From assembly GCA_022360105.1 (NCBI GenBank), contig JAKSDL010000583.1:1-21667 (forward strand): a stretch of DNA of 21,667 nucleotides, written 5' to 3'. This DNA comes from Pseudomonadota bacterium (GTDB taxonomy: Bacteria > SAR324 > XYD2-FULL-50-16 > JAHJRI01). The stretch's first letter is position 1, and the number at the start of each line of letters is the position of its first letter. Below the pieces are notes generated by a model. The model was not told where the DNA came from. It searched no databases and was given only the letters and a program-made list of their open reading frames with translations. The position numbers were made by a program, and so were the translations under genes. Positions 1-7,547 of the stretch are shown here, one piece after another.

Positions 1-120
1 AACAATCCCCTCCTCCAGTTCCGAACCAGCGGGGCATCCATCTACAATTGCTTCAACTACCTTTCCATGACTGCCACCAAATGTGGAGACTCGAAACACC
101 TTACCAAACGTACTACCCAT
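1..120 (-). CDS. aroC: Chorismate synthase, N-terminal 40 codons (runs off left edge)
   Basis: Partial gene read from the ATG at 120 towards base 1. It would convert 5-enolpyruvylshikimate-3-phosphate to chorismate, the last common step of aromatic biosynthesis, using reduced FMN. The visible residues match the family start: a [15 protein letters not shown] opening, a SHG motif and VDGCPAG. The canonical GESHG signature reads GGSHG here (residues 15-19), so the Glu is replaced by Gly. An AAAGG-type Shine-Dalgarno sequence lies about 7 bases upstream of the ATG and decides the start. It follows bpt on the same strand with a 60-base gap, so the two are probably cotranscribed. The class II DAHP synthase of the same pathway lies near 15-16 kb but is not linked to it. 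Identification is secure from the N-terminus; the rest of the gene is outside the window. Confidence 0.88.
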   Translation of the reverse strand, partial: MGSTFGKVFRVSTFGGSHGKVVEAIVDGCPAGSELEEGIV

Positions 121-180
121 TACTAAACCTTTTCCGAAATGTCGTTGAAATATAGAAGTGCCGGATGATGGAAGATAAAC

Positions 181-873
181 TCAGTTACCTGCAAACTCGG
201 GATTAACCCAGATATCGTTGATCAACAATTCATGGGGTTTAAACTGAAATTTATAATTCATTGCCTCGCAGTCGCTCACCCAAAAACCCAGGTGCAGGTA
301 GGAGAGATGTAGCTCTTTTGCCAACTCAATCTCTTTCAAGACTGAAAAGACACCCAGTCGACGTTTACTGTATTCCAGATCATATGCAAAATAAACACTG
401 CTGAGGGATCGAGGCAGCACATCCAACCAGCCGACTCCTACCAACTTATTCCCCAGGTAGTATCGCATCATGATTGTTTCTACTGCAGAATTCACAAGGA
501 AGTCCCAATAATTCTTTTCAGTTGTGTCGGTTCCATGTTTTTGCACCGAATAACGTTGGTAAAGCTCGTAGCTTTCATGGTCGAATTTTACCGGATGCCA
601 GGAAACTGAAAGATCTTGGTTTTTTTTCCAGGTTCGTCTTTGGGATTTTGACATTTGAAAATCCCTGACAGCCAACCGAATAGCCACGCACTCGGCACAA
701 CCCGGACAATTGTTTTTATAGAAGAATTTACCGCTCCTCCTAAATCCCTGGGCCAACAGTGATTCATAGACATTCGACTCCAGTTTTTCTGATTTGAATG
801 TGTAACTATACCATTGTCTGGCATCAAGATAAGGGCAATTACCGTTGTTTGCCTCGAAAATCTCCAGTTCCAT
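181..873 (-). CDS. bpt: Aspartate/glutamate leucyltransferase (N-end rule aminoacyl-tRNA-protein transferase)
   Basis: 230 aa, close to the usual 230-250 of the family. It transfers leucine from Leu-tRNA to proteins with N-terminal Asp or Glu, making them substrates for ClpS/ClpAP (N-degron pathway); it is cytosolic. The N-terminal ATE domain shows the conserved Cys sites (NCPYLD near residue 12 and CPGCAECVAIR near residue 57) and the following SQRR segment. The C-terminal domain shows SVYFAYD, the RRLGVFSVL segment and YLHLGFWV, typical of the GNAT-like fold of Bpt/ATE enzymes. Bacterial homologues of this length are usually leucyl- rather than arginyl-transferases, but substrate choice cannot be read from sequence alone. 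No clear Shine-Dalgarno sequence precedes the ATG. It is upstream of aroC on the same strand. Confidence 0.9.
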   Translation of the reverse strand: MELEIFEANNGNCPYLDARQWYSYTFKSEKLESNVYESLLAQGFRRSGKFFYKNNCPGCAECVAIRLAVRDFQMSKSQRRTWKKNQDLSVSWHPVKFDHESYELYQRYSVQKHGTDTTEKNYWDFLVNSAVETIMMRYYLGNKLVGVGWLDVLPRSLSSVYFAYDLEYSKRRLGVFSVLKEIELAKELHLSYLHLGFWVSDCEAMNYKFQFKPHELLINDIWVNPEFAGN

Positions 874-1049
874 GACAACTATTTACTTTATGACACATAT
901 GCCTGCAAGCAACCAATAAATTACCTTGGCCATTATTGAGCAAACAATAAAAACATAACCGAAGGCTGGATCATTACAGTTTAGCTCGATCACTCTGATT
1001 ACTGATGATATGCAATGCTATAACGATAAAATGATTTTTTAATTTTGTA

Positions 1050-1076
1050 TTGAGAACTTGCCAAAGCTGTGATAAT
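1050..1076 (+). promoter_or_regulatory. Possible sigma70 promoter for the HTH-repeat gene
   Basis: TTGAGA at 1050-1055 and GATAAT at 1071-1076 are separated by 15 bases, slightly shorter than the ideal 17. This would give a leader of about 165 bases to the ATG at 1250. The match is moderate and such pairs arise by chance in AT-rich DNA. Confidence 0.28.
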
Positions 1077-1237
1077 CAGACAGTGATTAAAACCCGACCT
1101 TTCCTTTTAACACCGGCATTTTGGCGTTTTAACTGAAAACAGTATACCGCTCTCGGGCGGTCATTGCCTATGAAAAATTGATATGGTACCCCCTCTGGTT
1201 CGTTTTTAGTACACCAATACCAGTTCTCTTAACAATA

Positions 1238-1246
1238 AAGGAGGAA
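1238..1246 (+). promoter_or_regulatory. Strong Shine-Dalgarno deciding the start at 1250
   Basis: AAGGAGGAA lies a few bases before the ATG at 1250, one of the best ribosome binding sites in the window. It shows that translation starts at MAKSISQ and not at the in-frame ATG at 1178, which has no such site. Confidence 0.85.
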
Positions 1247-1249
1247 AAG

Positions 1250-1954
1250 ATGGCCAAGAGTATTTCACAGCAAGTTGCCGAGTTCTTAAAAGCACATCCT
1301 ACAGCAACAAATACGGATTTGTATCGTATGTTCCCAAAAGTCAGGGAGAATACCCTTCGCAATTACAAATATAAGTTTAAAAACTCGGTTGATCAGTATC
1401 GAAGCACCAGAAAAAAAACCAAATCCAAAAAAACTAGCGCTTCCCCTGTAAAATCAGAATCTCAATCATTAAGAAAAAAGGTATTCGACTTTTTTCAAGA
1501 GAATCCAAAAGCGTCTAACCAAAGGTTATACGAAGAGTTTGCGCAGTACTCAAAAAACAAACTCAGGCACTATAAATCCAGCTATTTTAAAACGACACAA
1601 TCGACTGAAAACAAATCGGTACCAAAGCCGAGTAAAAAAGGTTTGAAAAGCAAACCCCATCACCCCCTGCAACAAGCCAAGCCAAAATCACTTGAAACAA
1701 GAGTTACAAAACTGGAAGAGCAAGTTGATTATTTAAACGAGATCATTATTCGTCACAGTGGGAAATCCGAGTTTAAATCAGCTATATCCGGTACGGCAAT
1801 CGGAATCGAAAAGAAAGTCAAAGAGCTGGAAGAAACCATTGCAGGCTTTATCAGTGCCAGGCGAAAAAAAATAAAAACTGAGATGTCCAACCTGGAAGAA
1901 ATTCAACAACTGGTTTCCGACAAGATTAGCTCCTTTATCAAAGGGTTTAAATAA
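1250..1954 (+). CDS. Unrecognised basic protein with tandem HTH-like modules and coiled coils
   Basis: 234 aa from the ATG behind a near-perfect Shine-Dalgarno site. I do not recognise a named family. Residues about 8-45 and 77-114 are clearly two copies of one module: each has V..F, a Pro, an Ala, an Asn, L-Y, an F, N-x-L-R-x-Y-K in the same order, spaced 69 residues apart. The pattern (short helix, Pro turn, LY helix, then a basic LRxYK helix) looks like a small helix-turn-helix, so DNA binding is a reasonable inference. A Lys/Ser-rich linker (about 47-72) separates the copies and another Lys/Pro-rich stretch follows (about 115-150). Residues about 150-172 and 188-234 are heptad-rich helices, likely an oligomerising coiled coil. 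No signal peptide or membrane segment is seen. A nucleoid-associated or regulatory role would fit but is not shown. It precedes pyrF on the same strand by about 120 bases. Confidence 0.75.
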   Translation: MAKSISQQVAEFLKAHPTATNTDLYRMFPKVRENTLRNYKYKFKNSVDQYRSTRKKTKSKKTSASPVKSESQSLRKKVFDFFQENPKASNQRLYEEFAQYSKNKLRHYKSSYFKTTQSTENKSVPKPSKKGLKSKPHHPLQQAKPKSLETRVTKLEEQVDYLNEIIIRHSGKSEFKSAISGTAIGIEKKVKELEETIAGFISARRKKIKTEMSNLEEIQQLVSDKISSFIKGFK

Positions 1955-2075
1955 ATCAATCAACAGCACCATTTCCCTGATTTTTCATCGTTTAGTCTGA
2001 TAAGATTGGTCAATTATTAATTGCCAACTGCAACACTTGGATATTTCCCGCACATCCATACCTAGGTATAATGCC

Positions 2076-3038
2076 ATGATGATAATTGACAGATTGATCG
2101 CAAACATTGATGAAAAGCAATGCCCTATTGTTGTAGGTTTAGACCCCGCCCTGGAACTTATCCCGGAGTTTTTATGCAAACAGGCAGAAAACGTCTACGG
2201 AAATACTCTGAGAGGAGCATCCGAAGCCTTATATCTATTCAATAGCGAACTATTGCATACGCTATGCTCAGTTATTCCTGCAGTCAAACTCCAAATGGCT
2301 TGTTATGAACTTTATGGTAAATGGGGAATTGATGCATTCGATCGAACAGTTGATTTGGCAAAAAAACTGGGATTACTCGTGATCAATGATTCCAAGCGCA
2401 ATGATATTGGAAATACTGCTTCGTTTTATGCAAAAGGACATCTTGGCAAAGTGCCCCTATTTGACGGCCATGATGATGTGGACAAAGCCGATTTCCTTAC
2501 TATCAATCCATACATGGGAGATGACACAATTGAACCGTTTGTGACGGAGTGTATTAATTACAACAAGGGACTATTTATACTGGCCAGAACGTCGAACAAA
2601 TCCGCAGGACAATACCAGCAAGCGCTTGTTGATGGGATTCCTTTGTATCAAAAGATAGCCCGAGATATTCAGCAACTATCAACGAACCACCTGGGAATCA
2701 GGGGGTTTTCACCATTTGGCGCAGTGGTTGGTGCAACCTGGCCTGATGAAGCCAGACAACTGCGAGATGACATGCCAAATGTCTTCATCCTCATGCCAGG
2801 ATATGGAGCCCAGGGGGGAACCGCTGACCAGGTAACCGAAGCTTTCAATACCGATGGATACGGTGCTGTTGTTAATTCTTCAAGAGGAATTATTTTTGCG
2901 TATCGATTGCCTGACTACCAGGAACGATTTCCATATGAAGAGGAATTCACTCAGGCATCCTTTCAGGCTATATCCAGTATGCGTGAAGACCTATTGCGAA
3001 CCTTAAAACAAGCTGGTAGACTGCCAAAAAACTGGTGA
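2076..3038 (+). CDS. pyrF: Orotidine 5'-phosphate decarboxylase, long (type 2) form
   Basis: About 320 aa. It decarboxylates OMP to UMP, the last step of de novo pyrimidine synthesis. The sequence opens with the type 2 family start (MMIIDRLIANI, then VVGLDPAL) and carries the catalytic D-x-K-x-x-D-I motif as NDSKRNDIGNT (Asp105, Lys107, Asp110 from this start). NPYMGDD and the phosphate-binding GYGAQGG segment follow. It is much longer than the roughly 230-aa E. coli type, as expected for the type 2 family. An in-frame ATG at 2037 would add 13 residues, but those have no family counterpart and no Shine-Dalgarno sequence; a weak AGGT precedes 2076. ATG 2079 is an equally possible start. The next gene begins 61 bases downstream, so cotranscription with the membrane protein is possible. 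Confidence 0.92.
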   Translation: MMIIDRLIANIDEKQCPIVVGLDPALELIPEFLCKQAENVYGNTLRGASEALYLFNSELLHTLCSVIPAVKLQMACYELYGKWGIDAFDRTVDLAKKLGLLVINDSKRNDIGNTASFYAKGHLGKVPLFDGHDDVDKADFLTINPYMGDDTIEPFVTECINYNKGLFILARTSNKSAGQYQQALVDGIPLYQKIARDIQQLSTNHLGIRGFSPFGAVVGATWPDEARQLRDDMPNVFILMPGYGAQGGTADQVTEAFNTDGYGAVVNSSRGIIFAYRLPDYQERFPYEEEFTQASFQAISSMREDLLRTLKQAGRLPKNW

Positions 3039-3099
3039 TAATCACACTTTCAATCCAAATGCCCCACTGGGGAATAACTTCCAATTACAATTTAAGATT

Positions 3100-3924
3100 G
3101 TGAACTATTTATTATTCTGGTCGATCTGCTCGCTATACTTTATCGGTTGGATTACCAATGGTATTTCACTATTTACTAACGAAAAAATTGAAAAAGGCTG
3201 GGGGGAAAGAATCCTGTTGTTAGGTCTTTTTTTACAGTTCGTCTATATCATACTGGATCTGATAACCTCCGGTAGTTTTCCCCTCGATTCTTTGTCCGGA
3301 CTTTTTTTATATCTTTCATTTTTCACAATTTTAATTTTCTTTGTTGTCGAATTTAAATTTCCCAACCAGATTTTTAAAATCGTTTTTCCGCCGGTTTCAC
3401 TCTTCTTTTTAGTATTATCGATTACAATTTCGGACCAAGCTATTGTGGCAAAAGCATTTCTGGATAAATCTCCGGGCTTTGGTAACTTTATGCTTTTTGC
3501 CCATGCTTCCTGCTCCATGTTGGGCTATTTACTCTTTGGCGTAGCTTGCCTGACTTCAATGTTTTACCTGTACCAGGAAAACAAAATCAAAAAAAAGACC
3601 TTGATGCTGAGCAACGAGAAAGTCCCCAGCCTTGGTTTTCTGGACAAGATGAATTACAAGGTGATTGCCATAGGATTCCTCTTTCTCTCGGTTGGGATCT
3701 TGCTGGGGATCAATATGAAGATAATATCAACCAGCGGACAGATACAATTATCGTTACGTCAATTGCTGCCGGTAACTACCTGGTTGATATACGCGCTGTT
3801 TCTGATTGACAGGTTCATCAACGGATTGAGAGGAAAAATTACTTCGATGTGGTCCATCGCAGGATTTCTTGCTGCGGTAACATCTTTTTTATATGAAGTG
3901 TCTCTTCTGGTTCAACGGACTTAG
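3100..3924 (+). CDS. CcsA/HemX-like cytochrome c assembly membrane protein
   Basis: 274 aa, GTG start, about eight hydrophobic segments along the whole length, so an integral inner-membrane protein. Length and layout match the HemX/CcsA (CcmC-like) superfamily, whose members help handle haem for cytochrome c maturation or affect glutamyl-tRNA reductase levels. Recognisable features are a His in segment four (FAHASCSMLGY), the following TSMFYLYQE, and the late TTWLIYALFLIDR and GRG-like loop with WSIAGF. The Trp-rich periplasmic WGxxWxWDPKE signature of true CcsA proteins is missing; the corresponding loop reads ISTSGQIQLSLRQL. The protein may therefore be a HemX-type relative rather than a haem ligase. 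No hemA gene is adjacent. It ends 8 bases before the convergent moaC. The start is uncertain because the Shine-Dalgarno sequence is weak. Confidence 0.72.
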   Translation: MNYLLFWSICSLYFIGWITNGISLFTNEKIEKGWGERILLLGLFLQFVYIILDLITSGSFPLDSLSGLFLYLSFFTILIFFVVEFKFPNQIFKIVFPPVSLFFLVLSITISDQAIVAKAFLDKSPGFGNFMLFAHASCSMLGYLLFGVACLTSMFYLYQENKIKKKTLMLSNEKVPSLGFLDKMNYKVIAIGFLFLSVGILLGINMKIISTSGQIQLSLRQLLPVTTWLIYALFLIDRFINGLRGKITSMWSIAGFLAAVTSFLYEVSLLVQRT

Positions 3925-3932
3925 TTCAGCTC

Positions 3933-4424
3933 TTACCATTCCATATCGCGGTTATAAAACTCTCCGCTTTTACCACCCGTTTTTTTAAACAGTCCGGTTT
4001 TAAGTATTTTTATTCCCTTATCCACAGCCTTGCACATGTCGTAAAAGGTTAGTCCGGCCATGGTGACCGCTACCATAGCCTCCATCTCCACTCCTGTTTT
4101 GGCAGTTGTACTGACTTCAGCTTCCACCCTGACTTCCTGACTCTGATCCAACATATCAAAGCGGATATCCACATAATCAACCGGTAACGGATGACACATG
4201 GGAATCAGGTTGCCGGTTTGCTTGGCTGCCAGAATTCCCGCTGTTTTGGCAACGGTAAAGGCATCTCCTTTCTGCAGGGTTCCTTCAGCCAGTATGTTGA
4301 CCAGCTCGGCAGAAATCCGGATCACACTGCGAGCTATGGCAGTGCGGGTTGTTGTCTGCTTACTTCCGACATCGACCATACTGGCCCGACCTTCCTCATC
4401 AAAATGACTTAGTTTATCCGACAT
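3933..4424 (-). CDS. moaC: Cyclic pyranopterin monophosphate synthase
   Basis: 163 aa. With MoaA it turns GTP into cyclic pyranopterin monophosphate in the first stage of molybdenum cofactor synthesis. The family landmarks are all present: SMVDVG near the N-terminus, the KGDAFTVAKTAGILAAK helix, LIPMCHPL (His78), KTGVEMEAM, and YDMCKAVDK containing the catalytic Asp129 and Lys132. I start at ATG 4424, where AAAGGG sits about 9 bases upstream. A TTG three codons earlier is in frame, but the Shine-Dalgarno spacing argues against it. No other moa or mog gene is near. It is last in a series of leftward genes, but the 232-base upstream gap suggests its own promoter. Confidence 0.95.
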   Translation of the reverse strand: MSDKLSHFDEEGRASMVDVGSKQTTTRTAIARSVIRISAELVNILAEGTLQKGDAFTVAKTAGILAAKQTGNLIPMCHPLPVDYVDIRFDMLDQSQEVRVEAEVSTTAKTGVEMEAMVAVTMAGLTFYDMCKAVDKGIKILKTGLFKKTGGKSGEFYNRDMEW

Positions 4425-4656
4425 ATTCTGCAACCCTTTTATAGTGTCTTAATACGCACATTTCAGATTTATAAAAATTCGACAGCCCCCCAGCCCTTGC
4501 AACAAAAAGCCAAAGTCACTGGTATTGTTATCCGTTATCGATTTTTTGTAAAAGCTCCGTTTTTTACATTAGTAAACCAACATCAGGGAACCCAAAAAAC
4601 AGTTCAAAAATAAAGGTTGTTGTTTAATCGGAGCGATGGTTTCTCATGTTATCGGT

Positions 4657-5562
4657 CTAGGATTTGAATTCAAGCGAATCTATAGATATTTGATTGACTT
4701 CATCCCGGAAGTAATCCAGGGCTGCTTCCAGTTTTCGTGACCAGTTATTCAATTCCTTTCTGCCCTCGGGAACTTTAGGAAAAACAACTGTCGTTACGGG
4801 AACTGACTCGGATTTTTTGCCTTCCTTGGAGATTTGAAATCCTTCAAATGTATATTTATGAAACACCTGTTCCAAGCCCTCACCAATCTTTTCAATAATC
4901 TCCTGCTGGTCCTTCTTTCTATAGTGTTTCCAATAGGGAATTGCCTTTTTTAAGACACTTCGCAGGCCTACGCGTTTCTCACCAGAGAGCCAGAAAGCGT
5001 TTAAATTGTAGAAGATGTTCTGGTAAAAAAGCGAATTATTGATCCCATCCATGATAGAGTGTTGCGACTCCGGCAATAGATTTGGTATCAAATCCGTATC
5101 AAAATTTTGAGAGCTCAGGCGAAATTCCAGGCGGGGATTCTTAAAGCTGCCTTTTACAAAAGACATCTTTTCATAGTCCAACATCAACAAGTTATAATTA
5201 CCGATGGCTTGGGACAAAAGAGAAGTAACAGCTTCCTGATGCTTCTCACAGGTCATAAAAATAAGTTGATAGGAGTTAAATTCTACACCCAGTTCCTTTT
5301 TTAACTGTCTAATCGATTTGTCATGTGAAAGGCACTTGAGATGGCTTACTTCTGCAGTATTGTTAACCGGTATGAAACTGAGCAGTTCAGTCTGATTGGT
5401 AACCACAACGTTAAAATATACTTTGTTTTGATCTCCCGGATAAATCAGTTTAACATTAACCTCCCATCCCTTGCGACATGGGAAAATCAAACCAGGTTGT
5501 TCATTGACATGCCTTAACACCCAATTGGCAAGTCGCGCATTTGTGCAGGAATATTTAAGCAT
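4657..5562 (-). CDS. Unrecognised soluble protein, second gene of a two-gene unit
   Basis: 301 aa, no recognised family. It begins with a compact region (about residues 1-75) containing Trp and beta-rich stretches (NVKLIYPG, YFNVVVTN), then a probable alpha/beta segment about 95-140 with hydrophobic strands (YQLIFMTC, YNLLMLDYE). A helical region near 205-245 is rich in Lys/Glu, and the C-terminus has VTTVVFPKVPEGRKEL and a final acidic helix. No signal peptide, membrane segment or Cys cluster is seen. It begins 9 bases after the stop of the 365-aa gene and has no Shine-Dalgarno site of its own, so it is probably translationally coupled and works with that protein. I assign no function. Confidence 0.7.
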   Translation of the reverse strand: MLKYSCTNARLANWVLRHVNEQPGLIFPCRKGWEVNVKLIYPGDQNKVYFNVVVTNQTELLSFIPVNNTAEVSHLKCLSHDKSIRQLKKELGVEFNSYQLIFMTCEKHQEAVTSLLSQAIGNYNLLMLDYEKMSFVKGSFKNPRLEFRLSSQNFDTDLIPNLLPESQHSIMDGINNSLFYQNIFYNLNAFWLSGEKRVGLRSVLKKAIPYWKHYRKKDQQEIIEKIGEGLEQVFHKYTFEGFQISKEGKKSESVPVTTVVFPKVPEGRKELNNWSRKLEAALDYFRDEVNQISIDSLEFKS

Positions 5563-5571
5563 TACAGTAAG

Positions 5572-6669
5572 TTAATAAACCAAGTTTTCAAGATCGATCG
5601 TAACGTGTTTTTGAAGAAAGTCTTCTATCTTATCTAAAATAGGAATTGATCTTCTATCAGCCAAATATATTCTTAGCATATTTGCTGATAATTCCAATTC
5701 CACCTTAGCCCCCGTATTAACGTGTATCGATTTGATGCTCCAAAGCTTTCTGGTGACACGTTCCGAAATACCGAACAACTGGATTGATTTATCTCCCCGG
5801 GTCAAAAACCTTAGCAAACCATCCAGTTTGTCCACCGGTTTTCCCAGCCAGATTTCTATCACATTCCCGGTAAACCGGGTGGCTTTATTGCCATCAGCTG
5901 ATTCCCACCTTATCACACACTTATCGACGAGATTTTGATATTTCATTCTTAGAAGCAAATAGAGCTGTTTGACAATATTCATGAAATCGCTCAATCGACA
6001 ATCATCAACCTGAATCATGCCGTAGACATGAAAAACCAGATTTCCCTGGGCATCATCTGTTAAATGACCGCAAATACATTTGATATTGAAGTAAGGCTTG
6101 TAGCTATGCAGATACTGATTATAGATTGTCTGTGCCGGAGGACCGTTTATAGTACCCTTGAGGATAACAGGCTCCATGAATGCGCCTTGTTGTTGTTCAA
6201 AGTCGTATTCCACACGGGTGATGGTATCAAGCTCACAAATCAACTGCTCAAGAATTTGTGCTCCAAGATAACAAGGGAAGATCCTTTCTGTTGCTATCAG
6301 TTGTTGGTTAACCCGGGTACTGGTTTTGGAGTCTCCAAAATAATAGATAGTCACCAGGTAGTCATCCCGCAAATCCATGACAGCTTCCACAGATTTGGAT
6401 TGGGTCGAACCGTTTAAACTCAGAGAAGCAAATCTGCCATCTTCATCCAGTGCAAAATCAAAGTCCAGTTCTGCCGTTAAATCACAAAGAAATAAATTAT
6501 GTTTGTCCCAGGTTTCAAATTCCAGGAATTCTTCTGGCAGGTTTTTGAAGAAAAACTGGACCGAATGCTCATTGCCTGTTGGGTGCAGCAAAGTGAACGC
6601 GTCATCTGAAGCTGGTTCAAGACCTATCTGTTTGCGTATTCGTTCCAAAAGGTCACTGGCAAATTCCAT
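5572..6669 (-). CDS. Unrecognised soluble protein, first gene of a two-gene unit
   Basis: 365 aa, no recognised family. The N-terminal third is acidic and mixed alpha/beta (hydrophobic FFFKNLPEEFLEFE, then an Asp/Glu-rich LDFDFALDEDGRF). A middle segment contains KCICGHLTDDAQGN (about residues 197-211), where two Cys and a His lie close together, and strands such as NLVFHVYGMIQV. The last third has alternating strands and helices (VIEIWLG, ELELSANMLRIYL) ending in DLENLVY. No signal peptide or membrane helix is seen. It is the promoter-proximal partner of the 301-aa protein. A possible promoter lies about 100 bases upstream. Regulation or substrate cannot be inferred. Confidence 0.7.
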   Translation of the reverse strand: MEFASDLLERIRKQIGLEPASDDAFTLLHPTGNEHSVQFFFKNLPEEFLEFETWDKHNLFLCDLTAELDFDFALDEDGRFASLSLNGSTQSKSVEAVMDLRDDYLVTIYYFGDSKTSTRVNQQLIATERIFPCYLGAQILEQLICELDTITRVEYDFEQQQGAFMEPVILKGTINGPPAQTIYNQYLHSYKPYFNIKCICGHLTDDAQGNLVFHVYGMIQVDDCRLSDFMNIVKQLYLLLRMKYQNLVDKCVIRWESADGNKATRFTGNVIEIWLGKPVDKLDGLLRFLTRGDKSIQLFGISERVTRKLWSIKSIHVNTGAKVELELSANMLRIYLADRRSIPILDKIEDFLQKHVTIDLENLVY

Positions 6670-6771
6670 GAATGCTGTCCGGCCTTGGTTAAAAGGTTAT
6701 AAAAAATCCAATGGTTCATTATCGATTGAATCAACCGCTTACTCAATCTAATTTTGTAAAAACGACCACGC

Positions 6772-6800
6772 ATCTAATAAAGACCATTATTTCAAGTCAA
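6772..6800 (-). promoter_or_regulatory. Possible sigma70 promoter for the 365/301-aa gene pair
   Basis: On the minus strand TTGACT (6800-6795) and TTAGAT (6777-6772) are 17 bases apart, about 100 bases upstream of the ATG at 6669. The -35 is good and the -10 is poor, so this is a weak prediction. Confidence 0.3.
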
Positions 6801-6856
6801 TTCATTCCTGAATAATCTATCCAAACGGATCTATTAAATCAATTCATGAATTTTTT

Positions 6857-7462
6857 CTAAAAAGTCACAATTTGAGCGCTAACAGGTGCAAACAACTGGG
6901 TAATCATAGATGAGAAAAGGAATGCGAGTCCTGCTACTATAAGCGGGGAAATATCGATATTGGTGCGAGGCAACAGTCTTTGGATGGGTGTAATCAATGG
7001 GTCGATGATGAAAAACACCGATCTCACAAAGATATTGTTTTGGGGGGGATTTACCAGGGAGAAAATAAACCACAATATAGAAAAGAAAATAAAAAATCCT
7101 GCCAAATGATTTAGAAATACCAGCCCTCCTATTGCCAAATACCAGACAACATTCATGGCACCGGTATTGATCTCCAGTCCAAGCGTGGATACTGCTCCAA
7201 ACGTTTGAATAATACCAGGCAAAGATTTTTGAGCTGAAACAACCAGTATGATAGCTAAAATCGGAGCCAAAAATGAAATACCTTCAGGTACCTTTCTTCT
7301 AACCCAGTTCCAAAGAGGTACAGTCAGAATTCGAATCCAATATACAAAATTATTATTGGGATCCGCGTTAATCCATGAGATAAGAAATGCAAGGATATGT
7401 AGCCAGTAGTATACTTCGAGTGCACCGTAAGTAAACTGCGATAAAAAGACAAAAAGTTTCAT
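6857..7462 (-). CDS. YggT-family membrane protein (two YggT repeats)
   Basis: 201 aa, with several hydrophobic segments and two copies of the YggT/Ycf19 unit. The first is around residues 17-78 (LISWIN, then PLWNWVRRKVPEG and FLAPILAIILV). The second is around 125-195 (FIFSLVNP, then DPLITPIQRLLPR and DISPLIVAGLAFLF). This matches the doubled E. coli YggT layout. The family is found in the inner membrane and is linked by genetic evidence to osmotic tolerance and cell shape or division, but its biochemical role is not settled. The ATG at 7462 sits about 20 bases after the predicted transcription start, so the leader is short. It lies between fliM and the unknown gene pair, all on the same strand. 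Confidence 0.88.
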   Translation of the reverse strand: MKLFVFLSQFTYGALEVYYWLHILAFLISWINADPNNNFVYWIRILTVPLWNWVRRKVPEGISFLAPILAIILVVSAQKSLPGIIQTFGAVSTLGLEINTGAMNVVWYLAIGGLVFLNHLAGFFIFFSILWFIFSLVNPPQNNIFVRSVFFIIDPLITPIQRLLPRTNIDISPLIVAGLAFLFSSMITQLFAPVSAQIVTF

Positions 7463-7488
7463 ATTTAACTCAGAGGGAAAAAAGAAGG

Positions 7489-7516
7489 ATTAAATTGTGA
7501 TGAATTGAGATGTCAA
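7489..7516 (-). promoter_or_regulatory. Sigma70-type promoter for yggT
   Basis: On the minus strand a perfect TTGACA (7516-7511) is followed after 16 bases by TTTAAT (7494-7489), five of six matches to TATAAT. Transcription would start near 7482, about 20 bases before the yggT ATG. It lies downstream of the fliM stop, so yggT can be expressed apart from the motility genes. Confidence 0.55.
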
Positions 7517-7547
7517 GGAAGACTATAATATCAAGTAAAAAAACAAC

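Larger units (their letters stand above)
874..1249. other. Divergent intergenic region between bpt and the HTH-repeat gene
   Basis: 376 bases with no convincing gene. It must hold the promoters of bpt (leftward) and of the rightward gene at 1250. It contains a weak sigma70-like pair (listed separately), a small 5-bp inverted repeat ACCGC/GCGGT near 1146-1161, and a strong Shine-Dalgarno sequence at its right end. It is AT-rich. I see no RNA gene or terminator-like hairpin. Confidence 0.6.

Noticed and set aside
588..878. 96-aa minus-strand frame overlapping bpt
   Set aside because: Shares the DNA of a clearly conserved gene in another frame and has no recognisable protein features.
1178..1249. 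Upstream in-frame ATG for the HTH-repeat protein
   Set aside because: No Shine-Dalgarno sequence; a very strong one sits right before the ATG at 1250.
2037..2075. Upstream ATG for pyrF
   Set aside because: The added residues do not match the type 2 family start, and no ribosome site precedes it.
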